From NCBI GenBank assembly GCA_964459465.1, contig CAYWLR010000002.1, positions 124,001 to 188,000 of the forward strand: DNA of 64,000 nucleotides, written 5' to 3'. Below the pieces are notes generated by a model. The model was not told the DNA's origin, ran no database searches, and saw only the letters and a program-made list of their open reading frames with translations. The position numbers and the translations under genes are program-made. Within the stretch, counting starts at the first letter, position 1. Each line of letters opens with the position of its first letter. The stretch comes from CALAMC01 sp964459465 (GTDB taxonomy: Bacteria; Zixibacteria; MSB-5A5; GN15; PGXB01). Positions 9,085 to 17,081 of the stretch are shown here, piece after piece.

Positions 9085-10173
9085 TCAGACCCCAATTCTT
9101 ATATGATTAGAATAAATCCAGCCACGACCTCTTTTGAATACCTCTACGCGATAAAGCCCGATTTGATTGGGCGAATACTCAAAATAATCGCCGTTGGCTT
9201 CAAAGATTTTCTTGCCATTGCAAATCAGCTTTAATTCCCCTTTTTCCGGCAGATGGGTTATTATTTGCGAATTTTCGCATGATTCCAGCTTTCCTCCGGA
9301 AATCACCGTCTGACTTCCCCGGCGCGCATAAAATTCGAACCCGGAGGCATCGCCCCAGCGATAATTGGACGCAAATACCCGACACTCCCGGATTGACCCG
9401 TAAATCTGCTTTTTGGCCTGCTTCACATCGGTTGATAATCGTTCGGGAAGCAACAAATGGGTCCGTAACGATTTAAATTGGACTTTATAGGGAAATATCG
9501 TAATGCGAAACGGCCCGATTTTATACGGGAACCCATGCACGTCAACAGCCCCGATACCGGCGATCCTGCGCTCCGAATTCAATTCATCCCATTTCTGCAA
9601 TATGCGGTCCGTGGGCGTCTGTAAAAACTTGCGTGGTGAAAAGACCATTTTGAGTTTATTGTAAGGCTTGAGATTCTCCATCCATTCCGACATCTGATTC
9701 CAAATCTCGATGCCGTCGAATTCGCGGGCATCCCAAGCCAGCCAGGGATACGACGGGTATTTGCCCAGACGGGGACGAATCTCATCGGGATGCGCAATGA
9801 TACCCAGCGCACCCCGACGAGCCGCTTCGGCCACATATTCGACCGGTCGCATATCCGCCGGCAGAACTTCATCGGTTTCGAAAATTAAATAATGATTGCA
9901 GTCTTCTACATCATTATGCTCATAACCGATTAGGGCAAGCGTCCGGCCGTAATACCCTTCTTTCCCCGCCTTCTTTGCCTCAAGTGTCATATGATCCGAA
10001 ATCAGGATATAATCAAGCCCGACCGCATCGGCAATGGCGGCGACATCTTCGAGGCTTTTGGAGCCATCGGAATAAGTCGTATGAATATGCACACAACCGA
10101 TATATTCGAAATATTCACCGTTTTTTTTCATTCTTTCATCAACTTTCTCTGGCCGGTACTTTTCGGAAAACAT
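9085..10173 (-). CDS. PHP-domain metal-dependent phosphoesterase
   Basis: A 362-residue protein with an N-terminal PHP (polymerase and histidinol phosphatase) domain. Metal-binding motifs are in order: 'GCVHIHTTYSDGS' (HxH), 'DYILISDH', 'LIGYEHND', 'LGIIAHPDE' and 'IGAVDVHG'. The family hydrolyses phosphoesters with two or three metal ions; the substrate cannot be told here. Residues about 250-362 form a non-PHP extension, predicted beta-rich. No signal peptide is apparent. The start overlaps the MFS gene by 35 bp, so the two are probably co-transcribed. Confidence 0.85.
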   Translation of the reverse strand: MFSEKYRPEKVDERMKKNGEYFEYIGCVHIHTTYSDGSKSLEDVAAIADAVGLDYILISDHMTLEAKKAGKEGYYGRTLALIGYEHNDVEDCNHYLIFETDEVLPADMRPVEYVAEAARRGALGIIAHPDEIRPRLGKYPSYPWLAWDAREFDGIEIWNQMSEWMENLKPYNKLKMVFSPRKFLQTPTDRILQKWDELNSERRIAGIGAVDVHGFPYKIGPFRITIFPYKVQFKSLRTHLLLPERLSTDVKQAKKQIYGSIRECRVFASNYRWGDASGFEFYARRGSQTVISGGKLESCENSQIITHLPEKGELKLICNGKKIFEANGDYFEYSPNQIGLYRVEVFKRGRGWIYSNHIRIGV

Positions 10174-11455
10174 ACAGCCCCACCGCCATCATGATTACAA
10201 GAGAAAACAGGGCTATTTTATAGGGCATTTTTGCAGCCACGACACTATCAAGTTCAAAAAATTCGGAAGCCATACGCCCCAGCGGTCGCGTCGGCGAAAA
10301 CAAATACACCAGAACACCCCACATCACCGGGCCAATCACCGCCGCCGCTCGTCCGGATAATGAATATAACCCGAAAAATCGCCCCAGTTCATTTTCCGGA
10401 ACCATTTCTGCCAATAGGGGGCGTGAAACCGTCCACAAACCGCCTAACAACACCCCTACCAGCGAACCGAGCATATAAACAATTACGATATGATCGACCA
10501 GTAAAAACAGCAAAAGAACGATTATCCATAACCGTATAATAACGCTCATTAGATTCTTCAAGACCATTTTCTTGGCCAAAGTCCCGATTGCCAGTGACCC
10601 AAGAACGGCGGACACGGTCGAGACTATCAAAAATATCGTAAGATCGGTGTCGGCAAAACCGATGACAACCGATGAAAAAATCCCGATGTTCAATATCACC
10701 GTGGCGACGGCGTCCTCGAAAAAATAATCCGCTACAAGGAAACGCAGGACACCCGGATATTTTCGGGTTTGCCTGATTCCATCCCAGACGTCTTTATATG
10801 CCTTTTTGATGTCGGCCGTGCTTGATTTAATCGCCAGTCTCTTCTCATCTACCCAGAAAAACAACGGCACAGAAAACAGGAAAAACAAAATTGCCGTTGG
10901 CAAAAAGGCGGCATTCTTGCCTCCTGCCTCAAAAAATGGAACTTCCCAACCGAATAATTTTCCTGTCACTGGTGGAAGAATTAAAATCATACCGACAATC
11001 GCGCCCAGATACCCCAGCGCCACGCCGAAACCAGATACAGCCCGGGCCTGATGACCATCGGCAACGGCATAAAGCAGGGGGTTATAAAAGACCATCCCGC
11101 CTTCATAGAAGAAGTTGGACAGGGCAAAAAATACAATGATTAAGACAAAATATGACAGCGGCACCAGTGGCATCAGCCCTGTCGCCAAACAGCAGGAAAA
11201 TGTGAATAAAAATAAAAACAGCTTCTTCTTGTGGCTGTGATCGGAAAGCGCTCCCATGGCGGGCATGATCAACGCCACCAGAAGCATCGAGGCGGCATAC
11301 GGAATATCATAATACAGGCCATCGCGGCCGAGGTCTTCTACAATCCAGCGCTTCAGATACAATGATAATATATTCATGGAATAGATAGTATTGGCAAAGT
11401 CATAGAGCGACCAGCCGATAACGTCTTTGCGAAGAATCGTCGACTTCGCGCTCAA
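10139..11455 (-). CDS. MFS transporter, UMF1 (Atg22-like) type
   Basis: A 438-residue, twelve-helix membrane protein. The N-terminal motif 'VIGWSLYDFANTIYSMNI' is characteristic of the UMF1/Atg22-like branch of the major facilitator superfamily. 'MPAMGALSDHSHKKKLFLFL' is the MFS loop 2-3 motif. Substrate unknown; some relatives export amino acids, which is family knowledge only. The start is TTG overlapping the HD-gene stop as TTGA (11455-11452). The 3' end overlaps the PHP gene by 35 bp. Confidence 0.82.
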   Translation of the reverse strand: MSAKSTILRKDVIGWSLYDFANTIYSMNILSLYLKRWIVEDLGRDGLYYDIPYAASMLLVALIMPAMGALSDHSHKKKLFLFLFTFSCCLATGLMPLVPLSYFVLIIVFFALSNFFYEGGMVFYNPLLYAVADGHQARAVSGFGVALGYLGAIVGMILILPPVTGKLFGWEVPFFEAGGKNAAFLPTAILFFLFSVPLFFWVDEKRLAIKSSTADIKKAYKDVWDGIRQTRKYPGVLRFLVADYFFEDAVATVILNIGIFSSVVIGFADTDLTIFLIVSTVSAVLGSLAIGTLAKKMVLKNLMSVIIRLWIIVLLLFLLVDHIVIVYMLGSLVGVLLGGLWTVSRPLLAEMVPENELGRFFGLYSLSGRAAAVIGPVMWGVLVYLFSPTRPLGRMASEFFELDSVVAAKMPYKIALFSLVIMMAVGLYVFRKVPARES

Positions 11456-12000
11456 AGCCCCAACCTGTCGGCTATGGTCATCATGCCGCCCCTGACCAGC
11501 ATGAGAAATTCGGGAAGCTCCAGCCCGAGTTGCGAACAGGCGGCGATATTTTCGCGCGTCGCCCCGGCCGCGAACCTTTTCTCGCCGAAACGGCGCATCA
11601 TGAAATCGGCGTCAATATTGACCAGCTTTTTCGACGGGTGCATCAGGGCGCAGGCGACCACAAAACCCGTCGCCGGATCGACCGCATAAAGCGCCCATTC
11701 CATCCGGGTCTGGCAGGGAGCGTGTCCGGGGTGACACCTTATCGCGCGAATCATCTCCGAGGGAAGATTATAATCTTTTAGCCATTCTTCCGTGATGAAG
11801 GTGTGATGCTCCGGATCATTGGCGGTGACATCATAATCGAGGTCGTGCAGAAGGCCGGTGCGGCCCCAGAGTTCGAGGTCTTCGCCGAAATGTTCAGCCA
11901 GTTTGATCATGCCGGCCTCGACGGCCAGAATATGCTTGCGCAGGTTTTTATTCTGGATTTTCGACTCCATAAGTTTCAGGGCGGTTTCGCGGTCAATCAT
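11452..12000 (-). CDS. HD-domain hydrolase
   Basis: About 182 residues from the ATG at 12000 ('MIDRETALKLMESKIQNKNL'); an upstream TTG in frame would add 20 residues that look non-coding. The HD signature is 'LWGRTGLLHDLDYD', with a preceding His in 'LRKHILAVEAGM' and later 'IRCHPGH'. This is the pattern of small bacterial HDIG-type predicted hydrolases. Substrate unknown. It heads the HD-MFS-PHP group and is divergent from the TPR membrane protein at 12054. Confidence 0.82.
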   Translation of the reverse strand: MIDRETALKLMESKIQNKNLRKHILAVEAGMIKLAEHFGEDLELWGRTGLLHDLDYDVTANDPEHHTFITEEWLKDYNLPSEMIRAIRCHPGHAPCQTRMEWALYAVDPATGFVVACALMHPSKKLVNIDADFMMRRFGEKRFAAGATRENIAACSQLGLELPEFLMLVRGGMMTIADRLGL

Positions 12001-12053
12001 ATGGCATCCTTTGCTTGCGGTCGGTTGGTCAAATATACGCTGACAAATCATAA

Positions 12054-14063
12054 TTGTCAAAAAGGCAGTTTTTATCTATTTTGGACATAAACAAAGAAAA
12101 TGCCAATTTGGATAACGGGAAAAACATATTTACGTCTCATCAGGTCAGCATTATTCTGGCCCCGTTATGCCTGCTATTCATTTTGGCGGGCATGTTGCCC
12201 CTGGACGGTTTTTGGGGTATCAATCACCTACAATATTTCTCGTCGATTTATGTTATCATATTCACGGCCATAATAGTCCTGCTTTTTATCCCGCGCATTC
12301 AAACCGCGCTATTCAATGTATTAAAATACATCACAAAGGTCTTCAGCAGAATGCCCTGTTTAGCCCGCCTTGCCGCCATTGCCTCCATCTCCGGATGCGC
12401 CTTCTATATATTGCGCGTGCATGTCCATTCGCTTGGCGATGGCTACATGAGAATAGGGCAAATCGAGACCGGTATAAGATATCTTCATACGGAACCCCTC
12501 GATTTCTGGTTGCATGGCCTCTTATATGACTTTCTGAATCTATTTGGCGCCGTATCCGGAGAGAAAGCATATCAGGTCTTCAGCATCGGTGTCGGGGTCA
12601 TATTTATACTCCTTTTATATGGAATTAATCTAAAAAACGGCCCGGTCGGAACTAACGGCGCTTTATTGAAATGGCTGGTACTCTGCTTTGGCGGCCTGCA
12701 ACTGTTTTTCGGCTATGTTGAATCCTATGCCCTGTTTTATTCGGCCATGATTATCTACTCTTTACTCGCATATCGATTCCTTGCTATCGGACACGCTTTT
12801 TTCGCCGCGTCGATGGCTTTTGCCGTCGGTCTGGCCTGCCATTTGACCGGTTTTTTCTTTTTGCCGACTTATTTATATTTAGCTTACAAGGCTATCAAAA
12901 CCGCCAAGACGCCCATTACAAAACTATCATATTGGGGTTTTACCATAGTCATAGTTATTGCCGTTGCCTTATTGATTAGCGAACTTATTACCAGAACCCA
13001 TCATAGCCAGTACCTTGTCGGTCCCGGAGATTATTTCCTGCCGCTTTTTTCCGGCGATTATGCTGTCTTATCGGGACACCATTTGTTGGATATATTAAAC
13101 CAGCTTCTTTTAATTATCCCGGTCCCGCTGTGCCTTCTGGTACCGCTGATTATTTTCCGTAAAAGTAATCCTCAATCCGATATTCGCGTTTTCGGCATCA
13201 TTTTAATCGCCTGCGCCGGATTCTTTCTGTTGGCCATAAATCCGAGCCTTGGCTATGCCCGCGACTGGGACCTTTTTGGCACGTCGGCCGCCCTGATCGG
13301 CGTAAATATTCTCATTCTTTGTTTCAGAAAATGCGCGCCAATTAATCAAGTAAAATTAGCCCTTCCGGCGGCGTTAGCGTTTGTCTTGCTGTCGGTCTGG
13401 ATTCTCACTAATTCCTCCCCCCAGCGTCAACTTCAACGGGCTGAAAATTTATTATCGTTGAGCGACAAGGGTCATGGCTATGGGACCGAGCTTCTCGCCC
13501 ATTATTACCGATATCAGGCCAAAGACAATCAGAAGGTGCTCGACCTTCTGGGAACAATCACCGGGCCGTCCCGAAACGCCCGGGTGCTTCGCATCATGGC
13601 CGTAACCATGTATGAGATGGGCCGCTATCGTGAGGCCCTGGCTACTGCCCGTGAAGGCCTCTCACTTGACAGCGTCGTCGCCGAACTTAATTATATCGCC
13701 GGCCAGTCTTTGACGGAGTTGGGATTTATCGACTCGGCCACAGCCTATCTGGAAAAAGCCCAGCATTATGATTCACGTAATTATGTTTTCACCCGATCGC
13801 TGGCCCGTAATTACTATACTCGCGGGCGGATTGCCATAGCTATTGAGGGCTACAAATACGCCATTTCGCTGGAACCCCGGAAACACGCCGGTTATTTCGA
13901 TGTCGCCGCGATATATCTTGAAGCGGGGGTTTATGACTCTGCGTATTATTACGCCCAAGCTGGTCTCAAAATTGCCCCGGATTTCCGGCCCGGTTATGAG
14001 CTTCTGGACGCCATCAAAGCCGCCGCCCGCAATCAGCTGCAAAACCCGCAGGGATCGAGGTAG
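12054..14063 (+). CDS. Polytopic membrane protein with C-terminal TPR repeats
   Basis: Up to 669 residues. Residues about 30-460 hold some eleven hydrophobic segments with short loops ('HVHSLGDGYMRIGQIETGIR', 'LGYARDWDLFGTSAALIG'). The layout resembles PMT/GT-C-type glycosyltransferases fused to TPRs, but no catalytic motif can be named with confidence. Residues about 480-660 are tetratricopeptide repeats ('MYEMGRYREALATAREGLSL', 'YIAGQSLTELGFIDSATAYL'). The start is uncertain: TTG at 12054 or TTG at 12081, with no in-frame ATG nearby. Function not established. Confidence 0.7.
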   Translation: MSKRQFLSILDINKENANLDNGKNIFTSHQVSIILAPLCLLFILAGMLPLDGFWGINHLQYFSSIYVIIFTAIIVLLFIPRIQTALFNVLKYITKVFSRMPCLARLAAIASISGCAFYILRVHVHSLGDGYMRIGQIETGIRYLHTEPLDFWLHGLLYDFLNLFGAVSGEKAYQVFSIGVGVIFILLLYGINLKNGPVGTNGALLKWLVLCFGGLQLFFGYVESYALFYSAMIIYSLLAYRFLAIGHAFFAASMAFAVGLACHLTGFFFLPTYLYLAYKAIKTAKTPITKLSYWGFTIVIVIAVALLISELITRTHHSQYLVGPGDYFLPLFSGDYAVLSGHHLLDILNQLLLIIPVPLCLLVPLIIFRKSNPQSDIRVFGIILIACAGFFLLAINPSLGYARDWDLFGTSAALIGVNILILCFRKCAPINQVKLALPAALAFVLLSVWILTNSSPQRQLQRAENLLSLSDKGHGYGTELLAHYYRYQAKDNQKVLDLLGTITGPSRNARVLRIMAVTMYEMGRYREALATAREGLSLDSVVAELNYIAGQSLTELGFIDSATAYLEKAQHYDSRNYVFTRSLARNYYTRGRIAIAIEGYKYAISLEPRKHAGYFDVAAIYLEAGVYDSAYYYAQAGLKIAPDFRPGYELLDAIKAAARNQLQNPQGSR

Positions 14064-14390
14064 GTCCGTAGGCAGGTCAGAGGCCCTGCCGTAGGTCCCT
14101 CGCGAAGCGAAGAAGCACCGGACATCTTTTCATATTATAGAGAATTATGCTCCATGATCGCGCGTAATATCGTGTATATTTATTGTTTACGGCAAAATGG
14201 CTTCGTTCCTGAAATTTTTTCATTTTTATTGCGTCCCTCCCGATTTTAAGTCTTCCCGACCACGGCCGCATATTGCTGTAATCTGAATATAATTATGGCT
14301 CTCATGTATTACGGGGACATGCAAAAATACCTTCGGGTTAGTAGTGGCCGCAGGCCACCTCCATGCCCGCCGGGAAATCCCCCGGCCCTT
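14060..14390. repeat. Hairpin-rich intergenic region
   Basis: The 376 bp between the TPR-protein stop and tRNA-His contain no convincing gene. Seen directly: an 8-bp direct repeat GTAGGTCC at 14060-14067 and 14091-14098 bracketing a GGCAGG/CCTGCC stem (14071-14090); TCGC-GAA-GCGA (14100-14110), containing the very stable GCGAAGC mini-hairpin; GTGGCC-GCA-GGCCAC (14344-14358); and GCCGGG-AAATCC-CCCGGC (14369-14386). None has a good U-tract. They may be REP-like elements or weak terminators; the middle part (14115-14340) shows nothing recognisable. Confidence 0.5.
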
Positions 14391-14397
14391 AATTGCC

Positions 14398-14426
14398 TTG
14401 ACAAGATTCCGATTTAGGAATATTAT
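14398..14426 (+). promoter_or_regulatory. Promoter of tRNA-His
   Basis: TTGACA (14398-14403), a 17-bp spacer, then TATTAT (14421-14426), ending 13 bp before the first base of tRNA-His. This is a near-consensus sigma-70 promoter with a transcript start expected near 14433. It shows the tRNA is an autonomous transcription unit. Confidence 0.75.
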
Positions 14427-14439
14427 AGATTCTCGAAAT

Positions 14440-14513
14440 GCTGGGGTAGCTCAGTTGGTTAGAGCACTAGATTGTGGATCTAGTGGTCGAGAGTTCGAGT
14501 CTCTCCCCCAGTA
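14440..14513 (+). tRNA. tRNA-His(GTG) without encoded G-1
   Basis: Folds as a standard cloverleaf. Acceptor GCTGGGG (14440-14446) pairs with CCCCAGT (14506-14512). The D-stem is GCTC/GAGC, the anticodon stem CTAGA/TCTAG around loop TTGTGGA (anticodon GTG), the T-stem GAGAG/CTCTC. Discriminator A73 is at 14513 and CCA is not encoded. The base before position 1 is T, not G; pair 1:72 is G:U; base 73 is A, not C; the D-loop has U20a. Bacterial tRNA-His normally encodes G-1 opposite C73. The identity bases here match those reported for the Caulobacter-type exception. Confidence 0.95.
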
Positions 14514-14534
14514 TTTTAACATTTATGTCTATTT

Positions 14535-15440
14535 CTAATGCTTTAATAAACGTGCTTCATGAGTTTCGATTAGAAAAACTGCCAACGTCGAAGCGGCCCC
14601 GACTGCCAGTTTCGCATGGCGGTTTTGCAGACCCTTTGATTTTGCGGATTTTCCGTGACCTGTTCCATATTCATTTCGTAATTCCGCAAGCCCATTTGTT
14701 ATCGTGGCCAAATTGCTTAAGAGCCGTTTTATAATTTCCGCCGCCTTCGCGTCATTCGGTATATCATCGGGCGTTAGCTTTAGCTCTTTAAAAACCTTTT
14801 TTGTCAATTGCGGTAAATCCCAATTTTTTTCTATTTCAATTCCATTGTCTGCGAGAATCGTTTTTAAACAAGTTTCAGTAAGTTCCTTGGCAGTACCTAT
14901 TGCCAATCCTGGATCCTTATCCACAGCGGCTTCCATTCTTGTAATCTGTTGAGCAACGTAGCCAGTATCGATGCCCCTAAAGGTAACTTTGGCTGAGTTT
15001 AGGCCAGGGGTTGGTAATCCAATTCTTCTAGCCACAAATACAGGTTTATTTGATAATCTCATTTTTTCAACAATTTCAAACCCGTCATTTTTCAAAAATG
15101 AGTTATATAATTGCCTTACCCCCTCAACTTCAGTCAAATCTGTCCTTACTACTGGGTGTATTGTTTCGCACAGGAAACGCAGCAATATTTGATCATCGCC
15201 CGACTGTAGCCCAAATCTATCGTCATTAAATACCCAGTAATCATCCCAATCTAGATTATTGATACGATGCATGCATATATCATCTTCCGCGGTTTTGAAT
15301 CGTCTATCATAAGACGGCAGCTTTTGCAAATCATAAATACGAGATAAAAACGCCACTTCCCCCAAACGACCAGCCCAATTTATGGATTCGGCTTGTATCG
15401 CGTCAAATAAATCGGTGCGCGTAATTTCAGATATCTCCAT
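14535..15440 (-). CDS. HEPN/Abi-C family protein, probable anti-phage abortive infection gene
   Basis: A 301-residue protein from the ATG at 15440, preceded by AGGAG at good spacing; an upstream ATG would add 21 unlikely residues. The C-terminal third resembles the abortive-infection C-terminal domain: 'LRNEYGTGHG' (R255, H262; an Rx6H HEPN motif), then 'RHAKLAVGAASTLAVFLIE'. The N-terminal about 140 residues ('INWAGRLGEVAFLSRIYDLQ') look like an AbiJ-type N-terminal domain. HEPN proteins are commonly RNases. It is convergent with tRNA-His (21 bp away) and visibly more A+T-rich than its neighbours, suggesting acquisition. Defence role is inferred. Confidence 0.72.
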   Translation of the reverse strand: MEISEITRTDLFDAIQAESINWAGRLGEVAFLSRIYDLQKLPSYDRRFKTAEDDICMHRINNLDWDDYWVFNDDRFGLQSGDDQILLRFLCETIHPVVRTDLTEVEGVRQLYNSFLKNDGFEIVEKMRLSNKPVFVARRIGLPTPGLNSAKVTFRGIDTGYVAQQITRMEAAVDKDPGLAIGTAKELTETCLKTILADNGIEIEKNWDLPQLTKKVFKELKLTPDDIPNDAKAAEIIKRLLSNLATITNGLAELRNEYGTGHGKSAKSKGLQNRHAKLAVGAASTLAVFLIETHEARLLKH

Positions 15441-15624
15441 GGGTAAAATCTCCTGTTGAATATGGAATATAATAATTGATAATAATTGCTTATTAAATGT
15501 CAAGTTAAAAGGGTCTTTGTTTTAGTAATATGCCGCGCTAGATTGACATTGTTTCATCCCTCCCAAAAAACTCTTCCCTAAATCCTTAAAACATATATCT
15601 TAAGCGTCAAATTGAGAAAAAACT

Positions 15625-17064
15625 ATGACTGATTCCAACAAAGACAAAAGAGTCAAGCCTATCGTTTTAAAGGGCTTTCGGGATTACCCGCCCGGCGAGG
15701 AACTCGCCCGACGGACGCTTATCAATAAAGCCATCGAGGTGGTCGAACGTTTCGGCTTTTTGCCCATCCAGACCCCCTCGCTGGAAGCCGCCGAAATCCT
15801 CCTCGGCGCCGAATATACTGATGACAACTTGAAAGAGCTTTTTGGTTTTGTCGGCCCGGAGAGAGTCGGCATGGCCCTTCGCTATGAATTTACATTGTCG
15901 CTGGCCCGCTATGTTGCCGGAAATCCCCTTCTGCCTTTGCCCTTCCGGCGTTACCAGTACGGCAACGTCTGGCGGGTGGACAAACCCGGCCCCGGACGAT
16001 ACCGCGAGTTCACCCAGTTCGATCTGGATATTGTCGGCACCTCGTCGATGCTGGCCGACGCCGAAGTTATGGCGGTCATGGTCACCATGCTGGACAGCCT
16101 CGGCATAAAGAATTTCACCGTGCATTATTCCAATCGCAAATTATTAAACGGCCTGACCGCCTATGCCGATATCCCGACCGATAAGGCCGCCGACGTGTTT
16201 CGCGTCATCGACAAACTGCCCAAGCAGGGCAAAGAAGCGGTGCTCCTGGAACTGGGTCCGGGCCGGATTGATATTTCCGGCGACAAAATCCCCGGCCTGA
16301 AGCTTGACGACCGGCAGATCAAGACTCTCGATGACTTTCTCAAGATAGCCGAAAAATCCGGCTCTGACCAACTTGACAATGCCGAAGTATTGCTGGGGCA
16401 CATTGGAATTTCCAAAGAAGGTATTAGCGAGCTTCGCCAGATAAAATCATATTTGAAAAGCCTCGGCATCAAAGAAGAAAAAACAAAGATTGATATCACG
16501 ATCGTACGCGGCCTCGGCTATTACACCGGGCCGGTGTTCGAAACCATGCTGGCCGATCTGCCCGAATTCGGGTCGGTCTTTTCCGGTGGCCGCTATGATA
16601 ATATGGTGGGCCGCTTTTCAGGCAAAAATGTCCCGGCCGTGGGGACATCATTTGGCGTGGACCGCATGCTGGCCGCGCTGATCGAACTCAAAGCCATCGC
16701 CATGCCGACCGCCACGGCGAACGTGCTGGTCACGACTATGGACAAATCCCGCCTCGGTGATTACATCAGCATGGTGGGTGAAATCCGCGCCGCCGGTATC
16801 AACGCCGAGCTATTCATGGGCGAAACCAAAAATATCAACAAGCAGTTGAAATACGCCGACCGGGTCGGAATTCCGATTGCCGTCATCGCCGGTTCCGAGG
16901 AATTCGACAACGGGACGATCACCGTCAAAGACCTCCGCGCCGGGCAGGAAAAATCAAGAAATATCGAAGACCGCGAGGAATGGCTGGCCGCCGCTGATAT
17001 CCAGGTCACTATCAAACGCGGCGATTTGATAAATCACATAAAGCAGTTGCTTGGCAAAGAATAA
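15625..17064 (+). CDS. hisS: Histidyl-tRNA synthetase (divergent type)
   Basis: Charges tRNA-His with histidine; 479 residues, class II synthetase. Motif 2 is 'VWRVDKPGPGRYREFTQFD' (R117), preceded by 'LRYEFTLSLARYVAGNPLLP'. The usual bacterial enzyme instead has 'LRPEGT' and 'FRHERPQKGRYRQF'. The histidine motif is 'VRGLGYYTGPVFE' (R295), with G replacing the D of RGLDYY. 'FSGGRYDNMVGRFSG' (motif 3 region) and the C-terminal anticodon-binding domain ('ANVLVTTMDKSRLGDYISMV') are present. This sequence type resembles the divergent HisRS of alphaproteobacteria that lack G-1, consistent with the unusual tRNA-His 1.1 kb upstream. Confidence 0.93.
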   Translation: MTDSNKDKRVKPIVLKGFRDYPPGEELARRTLINKAIEVVERFGFLPIQTPSLEAAEILLGAEYTDDNLKELFGFVGPERVGMALRYEFTLSLARYVAGNPLLPLPFRRYQYGNVWRVDKPGPGRYREFTQFDLDIVGTSSMLADAEVMAVMVTMLDSLGIKNFTVHYSNRKLLNGLTAYADIPTDKAADVFRVIDKLPKQGKEAVLLELGPGRIDISGDKIPGLKLDDRQIKTLDDFLKIAEKSGSDQLDNAEVLLGHIGISKEGISELRQIKSYLKSLGIKEEKTKIDITIVRGLGYYTGPVFETMLADLPEFGSVFSGGRYDNMVGRFSGKNVPAVGTSFGVDRMLAALIELKAIAMPTATANVLVTTMDKSRLGDYISMVGEIRAAGINAELFMGETKNINKQLKYADRVGIPIAVIAGSEEFDNGTITVKDLRAGQEKSRNIEDREEWLAAADIQVTIKRGDLINHIKQLLGKE

Positions 17065-17081
17065 TTACAGGAGGGATTAAT

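Noticed and set aside
14440..15624. tRNA-His as attachment site of an integrated element.
   Set aside because: No integrase and no repeat of the tRNA 3' end was found between 14514 and 15624. The HEPN gene may still be acquired, but by another route.
15625..17064. The HisRS-like gene could be HisZ, the regulatory paralogue.
   Set aside because: Motif 2 Arg (R117), the histidine motif with R295 and the C-terminal anticodon-binding domain are all present, and no hisG is adjacent. It reads as a full synthetase.
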